Source of the DNA: Anaerolineae bacterium
GTDB taxonomy: Bacteria; Chloroflexota; Anaerolineae; Anaerolineales; Villigracilaceae
Length of the DNA stretch: 64,000 nucleotides
NCBI GenBank assembly: GCA_021324435.1
Contig: JAJPIZ010000038.1
Coordinates: 1 to 64,000, forward strand
Direction of reading: 5' to 3'
Position numbers and translations under genes: made by a program. Positions 37,605 to 46,495 of this stretch are shown in pieces. The notes beneath the pieces were generated by a model. It saw only the letters and a list, made by a program, of their open reading frames with translations. It did no database searches and was not told where the DNA came from. How positions within the stretch are numbered: the stretch's first letter is position 1; the number at the start of each line of letters is the position of its first letter.

Positions 37605-39923
37605 ATGGAAAAGTCACCCGCGCCCAGATTGGACTGGCTCTCGGCTGGTCTGTTGTTTTTGCTGATTCAGGCCGCCGCGGCGCGCCTCGTCACCACTGAT
37701 TGGGCGCCCTTCCTTTATTTTGCAGAGATCGCAGCCGCGTTCGGAACAGTGATCGGGCTGGCGCTGGGCGCCAGCCAATATAAACGACGCGCCGTGATCT
37801 GGTTCGTCATTGATTACACCCTTGCGATCCTCCCCTGGCAAATGACCAATGCGGTGGCGAAAGATTTGCCTTTTGCAGATCGCTTCCTTAATATCAGCCG
37901 CGTCCTGCTCATTTCGTTCAATCAATTTATCCAAAGACAGCCGGTCAAAGATTCCTTTTTCTTCGTCGCGCTCGTGAGCCTCGTGTTCTGGCTGGTCGCA
38001 TTGGCCGCAGGCTATTGGCTGATTCGGCACCGCAATCTGCTGATCGCCATCATTCCATCGGGCGTCGGCATTCTGGTCATTCAAGCCTATGATAACTTTC
38101 AGCCGCATACCTCATGGTGGATCGCGATTTACATTTTGCTTGCCATCCTTTTGCTGGGTCGTCAATATTATTTGAACCATCAAAAGGAATGGCAAGAGCG
38201 CCGCGTCTTCCTCAGCGAAGACTCGTGGCCGAACATCTTTGGCGGACTCTTCATTACTGCCTCGCTTGCAGTGATCGTTGCGTGGACGATTCCCACCTCG
38301 CTTCAAAGCCTGCAGGCCGCCACCGACGCGTGGTCCCGTTTTACCAAACCGATTCGCGAGCGCTTGTCGAACGCGGTCAGTTCGCTGAACGCGCCGTATG
38401 GTTCGGGCGGCTCGAATTTTTACGGCGATACCCTCGGCCTCGGTCGCAACGCCGCGGTCGGCGATTCGCAGGTCTTCACCGTCGAAGCGCTCGAAGGCTC
38501 GACCAGTTCTCGATATTACTGGCGCGGTCATGTCTATGATTTCTACAACGACGGGCAATGGACCAGCACGCCCGCCTCCAACCTAGACTTCGATCCTGAT
38601 TCCGGCAACATCAGCATTCCCAATGCGAATAATCGCTCCGTTGTGATTCTGCAATTCACTTTTCAACTTCCGACTCAAAGCCTGCTTTACACGCCCTCGC
38701 AACCGGTGTGGATTGACAAACAAAGCATCATCTCCGCCACGCGCGTGGACATTAACGTCAACGATGTGCTGGCCTGGAACGCCTCCCCGCCGATTCGCAC
38801 CGGCGAACGGTATCAGGTCCGCGCAAAGATCGCCAGCCCCACCATCGAGCAGTTGCGCGCGGCCGCCGCGGAATATCCGCAGTGGATCAAAGACCGTTAT
38901 CTCGAAGTCCCTCCGAACATCCGCGCTGATTTCAAAGGGTTGGCCGAGAAAATCACGGAGGGGATGGACAATCCGTACGACAAAGCCGCGGACATCACAA
39001 ACTATCTGCGCGCCAATCTGCAATATGAAACGACTCTGCCTGCCGCGCCGGAGGGACGCGACCCGCTTGATTGGGTGCTCTTCACATATAAAAAGGGGTT
39101 TTGCAATTACTATGCCTCGGCGGAAGTGATGTTGCTTCGTTCGGTTGGTATCCCAGCGCGCTTGGCAGTCGGCTTCGCACAAGGCGAATACGCCAACGGC
39201 ACGTACATCGTCCGCAAACGCGACGCACACGCCTGGCCTGAAGTTTATTTTCCAGACATCGGCTGGGTGGAGTTTGAACCGACCGTCAGCCAGGACCCGC
39301 TGGTGAGGCCAGAGACGATTCAAAGCAACGGCGCGGGCGGCGCGGCGGTTTCGCCGAGAACGCGGCCGGATGAAGAAGGAGGTCCGACTCCCACCGCGCC
39401 CAACGCAGAGACAACGGCATCTGAACCAAGTCAGCCGTTCGCGCAAACCATGCTTGGCCGCGCGCTGATCTATCTCCTCCCGATCCTCGCCGCGATCATG
39501 ATCGTCCTCCTGTTTTATCGCTACCGAGTATTCACACGAATGCCGTTGTATTTGTCCAACGTCATCGAACGGAGCGGACTATCCACACCGCTATGGATCG
39601 AAAATTGGCGGCAGTGGAATCAACTCCAGCCGGTCGAGCGGTCCTTCTCGGCCATCAACCTGAGTCTGCGCTGGCTGGGCCAGCCGCAACCCATCTATTC
39701 CACACCGAACGAACGCGCCGCGCGCCTGAAAAAATTATTGCCGTCCGCCGCGGAGCACATCGAAGCGTTGAAGTCCGAGTTGGAGTCCGGGCTGTTTACG
39801 CCGCGCCCCGCCAATGTGTCCCGCGCCCGACGCGCCGGTTTCTTCATCCTGCTGTATGCTCTGCGCGAGCGTTTTTATAATCTATTGGGCGTAAACAGCG
39901 ACGGTGATGTATACTCTAGGTAG
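37605..39923 (+). CDS. Membrane-anchored transglutaminase-like protein (TgpA type)
   Basis: A 772-residue protein: about six N-terminal membrane helices (to about residue 240), an extracytoplasmic region with a transglutaminase-like core, a membrane helix near 620-640, and a cytoplasmic DUF4129-like tail. The catalytic triad is visible: C500 in KKGFCNYYASAE, H542 in DAHAWPEV and D551 in YFPDIGW. Pro-rich, Thr-rich sequence links core and last helix. Family members may cross-link or hydrolyse proteins; the real activity is unknown. ATG 37605 is chosen over the longer frame from 37569, since the promoter boxes lie in that extension. It ends 1 nt before the cyclase start, suggesting partial co-transcription. 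Confidence 0.9.
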   Translation: MEKSPAPRLDWLSAGLLFLLIQAAAARLVTTDWAPFLYFAEIAAAFGTVIGLALGASQYKRRAVIWFVIDYTLAILPWQMTNAVAKDLPFADRFLNISRVLLISFNQFIQRQPVKDSFFFVALVSLVFWLVALAAGYWLIRHRNLLIAIIPSGVGILVIQAYDNFQPHTSWWIAIYILLAILLLGRQYYLNHQKEWQERRVFLSEDSWPNIFGGLFITASLAVIVAWTIPTSLQSLQAATDAWSRFTKPIRERLSNAVSSLNAPYGSGGSNFYGDTLGLGRNAAVGDSQVFTVEALEGSTSSRYYWRGHVYDFYNDGQWTSTPASNLDFDPDSGNISIPNANNRSVVILQFTFQLPTQSLLYTPSQPVWIDKQSIISATRVDINVNDVLAWNASPPIRTGERYQVRAKIASPTIEQLRAAAAEYPQWIKDRYLEVPPNIRADFKGLAEKITEGMDNPYDKAADITNYLRANLQYETTLPAAPEGRDPLDWVLFTYKKGFCNYYASAEVMLLRSVGIPARLAVGFAQGEYANGTYIVRKRDAHAWPEVYFPDIGWVEFEPTVSQDPLVRPETIQSNGAGGAAVSPRTRPDEEGGPTPTAPNAETTASEPSQPFAQTMLGRALIYLLPILAAIMIVLLFYRYRVFTRMPLYLSNVIERSGLSTPLWIENWRQWNQLQPVERSFSAINLSLRWLGQPQPIYSTPNERAARLKKLLPSAAEHIEALKSELESGLFTPRPANVSRARRAGFFILLYALRERFYNLLGVNSDGDVYSR
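39910..39915 (+). promoter_or_regulatory. -10 box inside the 3' end of the transglutaminase gene
   Basis: TATACT, 9 nt before the ATG at 39925. It may give the cyclase its own leaderless transcript. Confidence 0.4.
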
Positions 39924-39924
39924 T

Positions 39925-41640
39925 ATGGATTCAGATAAGAGTCATCCCATAACGATCTACAAACAAATCAATACCCTCGGCCTGCAGGCCGGCAAACTGC
40001 GCGACGAGCTCGCGAAGAAAAAGCCGCGCGAACTACCCGATCACGCCATCGAAGACCTCACGAATCTCGCCACTTCCCTCAGCAGAATCGGAGAGCGAAT
40101 GCAGGCGTTCGAAGCCGAGCACGGGAATCTCATGGCGCTCGCCAACATCGGCGGCGTGATCAATTCCTCGCTCGAACTCGATGAAGTTCTGCGCATCGTG
40201 ATGGACAACATCGTGCGCCTGACGCGCGCCGAGCGCGGCTATTTGATGTTGCGTGATGAAAAAGGTCAGATGGTTACGCGCGTGGCGCGCAACTGGGAAC
40301 AGGAATCCATTAAATCGAATGAAGCCGCCACCAGCCGCACCATCGTACAACGCGTCATTCAATCCGGCGAACCGGTCATCACCACCAACGCGCAGGAAGA
40401 TCAGCGCTTCAGTGGACAGGAAAGCATCGTGGCAATGAACCTGCGCTCGATTCTGTGCGTGCCGCTCAAGGTCAAGAACGATCTGATCGGCGTCATCTAC
40501 GCCGATAACCGCATCCGCGCCGGCATCTTCGCCGAGACCGAACGCGACTTGTTAGTTGCATTCGCCAATCAGGCCGCAGTGGCCATCGAGAACGCGCGCT
40601 TGTTCTCATCTCTTAAACAGACTCTTGCAGAAGTGACCGCGCTGAAGAATCTGATGGACAATGTGTTTGCGTCCATTGCCAGCGGCGTGATCACCGCCGA
40701 CGTGGGCGATCAGATCACACTGGCCAATCGCGCCGCGGAAGGGATTTTAGGTCACGCCGCGACGGAGATCGTCGGTCATTCTCTGGACGAAGTGCTGGCT
40801 TCCGTTTCGAAAGAGATTCGCCCGCGCCTGATGGAAGTCCGCCAAACCGACAAACCAATTATTGACCTGGAAATCAGCCATCATCTTCCCAAACGCGGCA
40901 ATGTGGACTGGCGTTTGAATCTCTCTCCGCTCAAAGACGCGGGACACAAGACGCAAGGCGTCGCGATTGTTTTGGATGACCTGACCGAGCGCAAGAAACT
41001 CGAGGCCCAACGCAGATTGTTGGAGCGGATGGTCTCGCCCGCGGTGCTCGATCAACTTGACCCGAACAGTCTGCAGATCGGCGGCAAGAAATTGAACATC
41101 ACTTGTTTATTCGCCGACATTCGCGGTTTCACCGGTTACAGCGAACAACATACGCCAGAAGATTTGGTGGCCGTATTGAATCGCTATCTGGCCGCCGCGG
41201 CGGAAGCCGTGCTTCAGCACGAGGGCACCGTGGACAAGTTCCTCGGCGACGCGGTCATGGCCTGGTACAACGCGCCTCTCCCGCAACCGGACCACACTCT
41301 GAGGGCGGTCAAGACCGCCATCTCCATTCGCGATGCGGTGGCAAAATTACACAAAGAATTACCCAAAGAAGCGCATCTCGATTTTGGCGTCGGGATTCAT
41401 TACGGCGACGCGGTGCTGGGCTGGATCGGCACCGAGAAGCGGCTTGAATACACCGCCATCGGCGATTCGGTCAATACCACCAAACGCATCCAGGAAAACG
41501 CCAGCAAGAATCAGATTCTGATCAGCCGTGATGCCTATGAGCGCGTCAAGAAGAATATTGAGGTCAAGCCGTACGCCCCGCTGACGGTGAAAGGCAAGAC
41601 ACAGCCGTTGGATGTCTATGAGGTAATGGGGTTGAAGTGA
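39925..41640 (+). CDS. GAF-PAS class III adenylate/guanylate cyclase
   Basis: A 571-residue soluble signalling enzyme predicted to make cAMP or cGMP. N-terminal helical region, GAF domain (about 70-225; EDQRFSGQESIVAMNLRSIL and VPLKVKNDLIGVIYADNR), PAS domain (about 240-350; LMDNVFASIASGVITADVGD), then a cyclase homology domain (about 385-560). Metal-binding Asp residues are in LFADIRGFT (D398) and FLGDAVMAWY (D442); GIHYGDAVLGWIGTEKRLEY and the NTTKRIQENASKNQILIS stretch follow. Substrate specificity cannot be read securely. It begins 1 nt after the transglutaminase stop. Confidence 0.94.
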   Translation: MDSDKSHPITIYKQINTLGLQAGKLRDELAKKKPRELPDHAIEDLTNLATSLSRIGERMQAFEAEHGNLMALANIGGVINSSLELDEVLRIVMDNIVRLTRAERGYLMLRDEKGQMVTRVARNWEQESIKSNEAATSRTIVQRVIQSGEPVITTNAQEDQRFSGQESIVAMNLRSILCVPLKVKNDLIGVIYADNRIRAGIFAETERDLLVAFANQAAVAIENARLFSSLKQTLAEVTALKNLMDNVFASIASGVITADVGDQITLANRAAEGILGHAATEIVGHSLDEVLASVSKEIRPRLMEVRQTDKPIIDLEISHHLPKRGNVDWRLNLSPLKDAGHKTQGVAIVLDDLTERKKLEAQRRLLERMVSPAVLDQLDPNSLQIGGKKLNITCLFADIRGFTGYSEQHTPEDLVAVLNRYLAAAAEAVLQHEGTVDKFLGDAVMAWYNAPLPQPDHTLRAVKTAISIRDAVAKLHKELPKEAHLDFGVGIHYGDAVLGWIGTEKRLEYTAIGDSVNTTKRIQENASKNQILISRDAYERVKKNIEVKPYAPLTVKGKTQPLDVYEVMGLK

Positions 41641-41705
41641 GCAGTGACCAGTAATCAGTGGAGAGTAGTCAGTTGCAGCGATCACTGACTACTGTCAACT
41701 GCTCA
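41641..41705. repeat. Iterated CAGTGA/ACTGTC-type hairpin repeat
   Basis: CAGTGACCAGTAATCAGTGG, TAGTCAGTTGCAG and complementary CACTGACTACTGTCAACTGC form an imperfect hairpin immediately upstream of a TATAAT box. Confidence 0.5.
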
Positions 41706-41711
41706 AAGCAG

Positions 41712-41717
41712 TATAAT
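41712..41717 (+). promoter_or_regulatory. -10 box of the C39 peptidase gene (leaderless)
   Basis: A perfect TATAAT with 7 nt to the ATG at 41725; the preceding hairpin repeat occupies the -35 region. Confidence 0.5.
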
Positions 41718-41724
41718 CCTCTTC

Positions 41725-43074
41725 ATGTTCAAAAACTTTAATCGTATCTGGCTGATTCCCATCGCGCTGGCGTTGGTGGTCGGAATTTATTTCATCCCGC
41801 CCGTGCGCGTGCGCGCCGACCGGCGCATCAACGATTTGCGCGCGCAGGTCAAGACGTTGTTCAACCCTCCCGATAAAGCTGTTTTCGTCCCCGTGCAACA
41901 AGCCGAACAAAGTGCCATTGCGACCATTGTCAAAAGCACAATGCAAGCCTCCCTCGCGCAGACTCAAACTGCACAGCCGATTGTTGTTTCAACCGTTTCC
42001 GACCCAACCGCCACGCCGACCATCGTTTCCACACCCCTGCCCGCTTCGGTCAATTTGCCCGGCGTAAAGTATGTAGATCAACGCGAGCGTTGGAATTATT
42101 GCGCTCCCGCAAATTTGACGATGGCGCTCAGCTTCTGGGGCTGGAAGGGCAATCGCGATGACATCGCCAAAGTCGTCAAGCCCGGTGAGAATGATCCATC
42201 CAAAAATTTTATTGACCGCGGCTTCACCGATAAAAACGTCATGCCTTATGAATTGGTGGATTACGTCAACGACGACACCAATTACAAAGCATTGTATCGT
42301 TACGGTGGTGACATTCAGATGATCAAATCCATGCTTGCGGCTGGTTTCCCCATCGTCGCGGAGAAAGGCTACTACGAAGCCGATTACAAAGGCAAAGTGG
42401 CCTGGCTTGGGCATTATCAATTTGTCACGGGCTACGACGACACTACGCAGGAAGTCATCGTGCAGGATACGTGGAATGACGGGCCGAATTTTCACATCAA
42501 ATACGACAAATTCATGGAAGGCTGGCGTTCCTTTGACTTTCTATTCCTCGTCGTGTATCCCGCGGACCGTGAGACGGATGTAATGAACACGCTCGCCTCT
42601 TACGCGGACCCAAACTGGGCCGCCCAAAAAGCCCTCGACATGGCTGACAACGACATTCAAACCCTGACCGGCATTGACCTGTTCTTTGCCTGGTTCGCCA
42701 AAGGGACAAGTCACGTCGCGCTTCAACAATATGTGGACGCCGCTTCCGCGTACGATCAGGCTTTCTCCATTTATGCCTCGCTCGGCAACGATAACAACGA
42801 ACGCCCGTATCGTATCATGTGGTACGAGACCGGGCCATACTTTGCTTATTATTATTCAAACCGCTATCAAGACGTGATCAATCTTGCCAACACAACACTG
42901 AACGACACCGTCTCCGCGCCGACGCTCGAGGAGAGTCTCTACTGGCGCGGCGTAGCCGAATACGCCATCGGCGATACCGCGGATGCGATCAAGGACGTCC
43001 GCAAGGCAGTCTATTACAATCAGAACATGAAAGCCGCCATCGCCAAACTTCAGGAATGGGGGGTCTCTCCTTAG
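41725..43074 (+). CDS. Membrane-anchored C39-like cysteine peptidase with TPR-like tail
   Basis: A 449-residue protein. One N-terminal membrane segment (about 8-25), a linker with Thr/Pro words, then a C39_2 papain-like domain: catalytic C126 in RWNYCAPANLTMALSFWGW, H230 in WLGHYQFVTGYDD and D248 in IVQDTW. From about residue 290 the protein is helical and TPR-like (WFAKGTSHVALQQYVDAASA; RGVAEYAIGDTADAIKDVRK). C39-family relatives cleave leader peptides or cell-wall/extracellular substrates; here the domain is on the outer side and not fused to an ABC exporter. No Shine-Dalgarno; TATAAT 7 nt upstream. Confidence 0.87.
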   Translation: MFKNFNRIWLIPIALALVVGIYFIPPVRVRADRRINDLRAQVKTLFNPPDKAVFVPVQQAEQSAIATIVKSTMQASLAQTQTAQPIVVSTVSDPTATPTIVSTPLPASVNLPGVKYVDQRERWNYCAPANLTMALSFWGWKGNRDDIAKVVKPGENDPSKNFIDRGFTDKNVMPYELVDYVNDDTNYKALYRYGGDIQMIKSMLAAGFPIVAEKGYYEADYKGKVAWLGHYQFVTGYDDTTQEVIVQDTWNDGPNFHIKYDKFMEGWRSFDFLFLVVYPADRETDVMNTLASYADPNWAAQKALDMADNDIQTLTGIDLFFAWFAKGTSHVALQQYVDAASAYDQAFSIYASLGNDNNERPYRIMWYETGPYFAYYYSNRYQDVINLANTTLNDTVSAPTLEESLYWRGVAEYAIGDTADAIKDVRKAVYYNQNMKAAIAKLQEWGVSP

Positions 43075-43110
43075 TTTGGTAGTTCGATAGTTTCTTAGTT
43101 TAGTAGTTGA
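43072..43110. repeat. TAGTTTGGTAGTT-type repeat, left flank of the S23 gene
   Basis: Iterated TAGTTT/TAGTTG words between the C39 stop and the next Shine-Dalgarno; related in inverted orientation to 43507-43538. Confidence 0.5.
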
Positions 43111-43124
43111 AGGAGAAGAGCGGT

Positions 43125-43520
43125 ATGGCAAAGATCGAGCGGTTTGAGGACTTGCAAAGTTGGCAAAAAGCCCGCCAACTCGTTAATTTGATTTATGATT
43201 TGACTGTGCATCCGAAATTTGCCAAAGACTTTCGCCTGAGCGGACAGATTCAAGATGCGGCTGGATCGGTCATGCACAATATCGCCGAAGGCTTTGATGC
43301 TGGTACCAATCTCGAATTTATCCGCTTTCTCAAGATTGCAAGACGTTCAGCAAGTGAAATTCAATCGGAATTGTATCTGGCACTCGACCGTAATTATATC
43401 AATCAAGAAGAACTTAATTCGGCCTATGCTCTCGCAACCGAAACTAAACGCCTCATCAACGGCATGATTGCTTATCTGAGAAAATTCGCCACCAAGCAAC
43501 GTAACCGCCAAACTACATAA
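43125..43520 (+). CDS. Four-helix-bundle protein of the S23/IVP family
   Basis: A 131-residue protein of the family first found in 23S rRNA intervening sequences. Hallmarks: ERFEDLQSWQKARQLVNLIY at the start, FRLSGQIQDAAGSVMHNIAEGFDAG and FLKIARRSASEIQSELYLAL. The fold is a pentamer-forming four-helix bundle related to Avd of diversity-generating retroelements; its cellular role is unknown. ATG 43125 is supported by GAAGGAG upstream. The gene is flanked on both sides by TAGTTT-type low-complexity repeats in inverted orientation, and its last codons fall within the right repeat, which suggests that it moved here as a small cassette (inference). No reverse transcriptase or template repeat is nearby. 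Confidence 0.9.
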   Translation: MAKIERFEDLQSWQKARQLVNLIYDLTVHPKFAKDFRLSGQIQDAAGSVMHNIAEGFDAGTNLEFIRFLKIARRSASEIQSELYLALDRNYINQEELNSAYALATETKRLINGMIAYLRKFATKQRNRQTT

Positions 43521-43538
43521 CTACTCAACTATCTAACT
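43507..43538. repeat. Right flank repeat of the S23 gene
   Basis: CAAACTACATAACTACTCAA and following words are complementary in type to 43072-43110; it contains the S23 stop codon. Confidence 0.5.
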
Positions 43539-44783
43539 ATGAAACTACTGCACTTTGCCGATGCGCACATTGACATGGCCAACTATGGCCGCCACGATCC
43601 CGAAACGGGATTGCCTTTGCGCGTCCTCGACTTTTTGAAATCGCTCGATACCATCGTGGACGCGGCCATTTCCGAAAAAGTAGATATGGTCATTTTCGCG
43701 GGCGACGCCTACAAAGACCGCTCGCCCGCGCCGACTTTTCAACGCGAGTGGGGCAAGCGCATCATCCGGCTTTCGCAAGCCAGGATTCCGACTTTGCTCC
43801 TGGTGGGCAACCACGACATTTCACCTGCGGTGGGCCGCGCCCATGCCATTCAGGAATTCGATACGTTGCAAGTTCCTTATGTAAAAGTTCTTTCCAAGCC
43901 AGATTTTCTAAAACCGGAACATCTGTGGGATTTGCCCGTGCAAGTCATTGCCATGCCGTGGATTTCGCGCTCGAGCCTCATGGCGAATCTGGACATGAGC
44001 GCAGCAGATACTTCTGAAGTTTTCTCGAACATCGAATCGCGAATATCAGAATTGATGAAAGGCTGGCTCAACGAAGCGGACCCAAATCTGCCCATCATCC
44101 TGACCGCGCACGCATCAGTGCAGGGCGCGACCTTCGGCTCGGAGCGGATGGTGATGCTCGGCTCCGATCTGGTTCTGCCCACCTCGCTCGTTCGGGACCC
44201 TCGGCTGGATTACGTTGCCCTCGGCCATATTCATAAGCCGCAGAACGTCAACGAAGGCGCGCATCCGCCTGTGATCTATCCCGGCTCCATCGAGCGCGTC
44301 GACTTTGGGGAGGCCGCGGACGATCGCTTCTTTGTCATCGTGGATGTAATGCGCGGCAAGACGAAGGTGGAGTGGAGAAAACTGACAGGCGCGCGTCCGT
44401 TCATTGATCGCCGCGCCGTTATAAAGTCCGGTGAGAACGTGATGGAGACCATCAAGTCTGCATTGCCCAAATCGAAAGACATCGAAGGCGCCATCGTCCG
44501 GCTGACCATTGAATATCCGCGCGAATACGATTCGATGATTGATGAGTCAGAGTTACGGAAACACATGGAAAGGGCGTTTGAATTTCATCTGGTCAAGCGG
44601 CCGCAAATGGAATCACGCATCCGCCTGCCCGCAGACCAGACCGTGAGCAGTTTGAGTCCGCTCGATCTGCTCGACCAATACTGGCGCGCGGCTCATACCA
44701 ACCCAATCGAAGCCGATGAATTGCAAAAACTGGCAAAAGAGATTCTGGCAAACGATAATGAAGCCCAGGGTAACTCGTTATAA
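43539..44783 (+). CDS. SbcD-like DNA repair exonuclease (metallophosphoesterase)
   Basis: A 414-residue nuclease-type protein of the SbcD/Mre11 family. The metal-binding motifs are all present: HFADAHID (D8, H10), FAGDAYKD (D56), LVGNHD (N91, H92) and ALGHIHKPQ near residue 230, followed by YPGSIERVDFGE, typical of SbcD. The C-terminal capping domain (about 300-400) is present. An SbcC-type ATPase partner would be expected but is not in this window; the next genes are unrelated. No clear Shine-Dalgarno precedes the ATG, which lies within repeat-rich sequence. Confidence 0.92.
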   Translation: MKLLHFADAHIDMANYGRHDPETGLPLRVLDFLKSLDTIVDAAISEKVDMVIFAGDAYKDRSPAPTFQREWGKRIIRLSQARIPTLLLVGNHDISPAVGRAHAIQEFDTLQVPYVKVLSKPDFLKPEHLWDLPVQVIAMPWISRSSLMANLDMSAADTSEVFSNIESRISELMKGWLNEADPNLPIILTAHASVQGATFGSERMVMLGSDLVLPTSLVRDPRLDYVALGHIHKPQNVNEGAHPPVIYPGSIERVDFGEAADDRFFVIVDVMRGKTKVEWRKLTGARPFIDRRAVIKSGENVMETIKSALPKSKDIEGAIVRLTIEYPREYDSMIDESELRKHMERAFEFHLVKRPQMESRIRLPADQTVSSLSPLDLLDQYWRAAHTNPIEADELQKLAKEILANDNEAQGNSL

Positions 44784-44850
44784 AGTATGGGGTTGTATGT
44801 TTTGAAGATGGCAGTGACCATCCACACTTTAGAGATAAGGAGAAACACAA

Positions 44851-45006
44851 ATGAGACTCAATAAGAATCTCGGCATGATTTTACTGGCAGTCTATTTGAT
44901 TCTGGTCGGGTTGTCAGCGATCTTCAGACTCGGTTTCGCGGGCATGGAGATCATCGAAGGAATCGCCGCGCTGGGCGCAGGCATCCTCCTGCTCATCAAT
45001 CGTTGA
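44851..45006 (+). CDS. Small two-helix membrane protein (51 aa)
   Basis: A 51-residue, strongly hydrophobic protein beginning MRLNKNLGMILLAVYLILVG and ending in LLLLINR. Two membrane helices (about 8-23 and 32-48) are joined by a short turn. It has a good Shine-Dalgarno (AAGGAG, 7-8 nt before ATG 44851) and is followed directly by a strong terminator, which supports translation as a real gene. Function unknown. Confidence 0.75.
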   Translation: MRLNKNLGMILLAVYLILVGLSAIFRLGFAGMEIIEGIAALGAGILLLINR

Positions 45007-45021
45007 TGAGCAGTAATTTCC

Positions 45022-45054
45022 AAAACAGCCTCCGCGAGGGAGGCTGTTTTCGTT
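45022..45054 (+). terminator. Terminator after the 51-aa gene
   Basis: AAAACAGCCTCC (45022-45033), 5-nt loop, GGAGGCTGTTTT (45039-45050), then CGTTT; A tract on the left makes it bidirectional. Confidence 0.85.
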
Positions 45055-45063
45055 TATATGTTG

Positions 45064-45092
45064 TTGACTTGGGCTTTTTTCTGCTGTACACT
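45064..45092 (+). promoter_or_regulatory. Promoter of the second MFS gene
   Basis: TTGACT (45064-45069), 17-nt spacer, TACACT (45087-45092), leader of about 33-35 nt. Confidence 0.7.
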
Positions 45093-45132
45093 TTTGCCAA
45101 CGACATTTCACGCCGAAACGAGGACACTCACC

Positions 45133-46440
45133 GTGAACAAAAAACGCAGTCTCTATCCCGCTTTCGTTGTCATTGTGTTCTTCCTTTTCGTGCTTCTGCA
45201 TCAGACGGACAAATTGCTGATCGGCTCCCTGCAAATTCCCGTCAGTCAAACATTCGGATTGAACGACCTTCAATGGGGATTTATCAACACGGGCGCGCTG
45301 ATCGTGGGGACAGTGTTCTACCCGATCTGGGGCTATTTGTACGATCGTTACGCGCGCGCCAAACTACTGGCATTGGCTTCGTTCATTTGGGGCGCGACCA
45401 CATGGCTCAGCTCGCTCGTCCGAACGTATCCCGCCTTCCTCGCCACTCGCTCATCCACAGGCATTGACGACTCATCCTATCCGGGACTTTATAGCCTGAT
45501 CGCCGATTATTTTGGGCCTAAACTACGCGGACGAATCTACGGTCTCCTCCAATTGGCTCAACCCATTGGTTATCTGCTCGGCATGATTCTGGCTTTGTTG
45601 ATCGCGCCAGTGCTGGAAGACAAAATTTTCCATCTCGAAGGCTGGCGCACGATTTTCCTGTTCACCGGTCTTCTGGGACTCGTGATGGCCGCTGTGATTT
45701 TCTTTGGCGTCAAGGAGGTACCGCGCGGTCAGTCCGAGCCGGAGTTCGAGGGCATGGAGGAGATCGGCCAGTTCCGTTTCAACTGGAGCGCGCTCAAGGA
45801 TGTGATGCAGAAGAAAACCATGTGGTTTATTTTTCTGCAGGGCTTCGCGGGCGTCTTTCCATGGAATGTCATCACCTTCTTCTTCTTTGGTTATCTCATG
45901 ACCGAACGCGGCTACGACAACAATTCCGTTTTGCTCACGATGGGACCTGTGGTTCTGATTCTCGCCGCAGGATATTTCGTCGGCGGAGCGCTGGGCGATT
46001 GGTTGTTCAAGCGCACGCTCAAAGGTCGCATCATTGTTTCGAGCATGGGCGTGATCCTCGGCGCAATCTTCCTGTTCCTTGCTATGAACACACCGGTCGA
46101 AGAAAAGACCACCTTTTTCATCCTCATGTGTCTGACCGCGTTGTTCATGCCGTTCTCTTCACCCAACGTCACCTCGACCGTCTTCGACATCAGCCTGCCC
46201 GAAATCCGCAGTTCCGCGCAGGCCGTGGAATACTTCATCGAGAACAGCGGCGCGGCCCTCGCGCCGACCATCGCGGGCGCCATCGCGTTCTCGACACAAA
46301 GCAAACAGTTCGCCATCACCGTGGTCTGCATTACGGCCTGGGTGCTGTGCTTCTTCATTTATCTGGGCGCGCTGTTCTTCGTGGATGGCGATATCAAATC
46401 TCTGCGCGCGCAGCTGGCTCAACGAGCGAAGTCAATGTAG
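45133..46440 (+). CDS. Major facilitator superfamily transporter
   Basis: A 435-residue, 12-helix carrier. The loop 2-3 motif reads GYLYDRYARAKLLALAS (about 70-86), and the helix 4-5 region carries STGIDDSSYPGLYSLIADY with an extra conserved-looking Asp pair. The N-terminal signal DKLLIGSLQIPVSQTFGLND resembles the anion:cation symporter/hexuronate branch, but substrate is not determinable. I place the start at GTG 45133, which follows AGGA by about 9 nt and lies downstream of a good promoter; the open frame from 45058 would include that promoter. Confidence 0.87.
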   Translation: MNKKRSLYPAFVVIVFFLFVLLHQTDKLLIGSLQIPVSQTFGLNDLQWGFINTGALIVGTVFYPIWGYLYDRYARAKLLALASFIWGATTWLSSLVRTYPAFLATRSSTGIDDSSYPGLYSLIADYFGPKLRGRIYGLLQLAQPIGYLLGMILALLIAPVLEDKIFHLEGWRTIFLFTGLLGLVMAAVIFFGVKEVPRGQSEPEFEGMEEIGQFRFNWSALKDVMQKKTMWFIFLQGFAGVFPWNVITFFFFGYLMTERGYDNNSVLLTMGPVVLILAAGYFVGGALGDWLFKRTLKGRIIVSSMGVILGAIFLFLAMNTPVEEKTTFFILMCLTALFMPFSSPNVTSTVFDISLPEIRSSAQAVEYFIENSGAALAPTIAGAIAFSTQSKQFAITVVCITAWVLCFFIYLGALFFVDGDIKSLRAQLAQRAKSM

Positions 46441-46444
46441 CCGA

Positions 46445-46474
46445 ACAAGGACAGGCAAGCAGGCCTGTCCTTGT
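46445..46474 (+). terminator. Hairpin after the second MFS gene
   Basis: ACAAGGACAGGC (46445-46456) with GCCTGTCCTTGT (46463-46474), 6-nt loop. There is no T tract after it, so it may protect the 3' end rather than terminate. Confidence 0.5.
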
Positions 46475-46495
46475 GAGATTCATATTGGAGTGTGA

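Noticed and set aside
43125-43520. Diversity-generating retroelement accessory (Avd)
   Set aside because: The S23 fold is related, but no reverse transcriptase or template/variable repeat is near.
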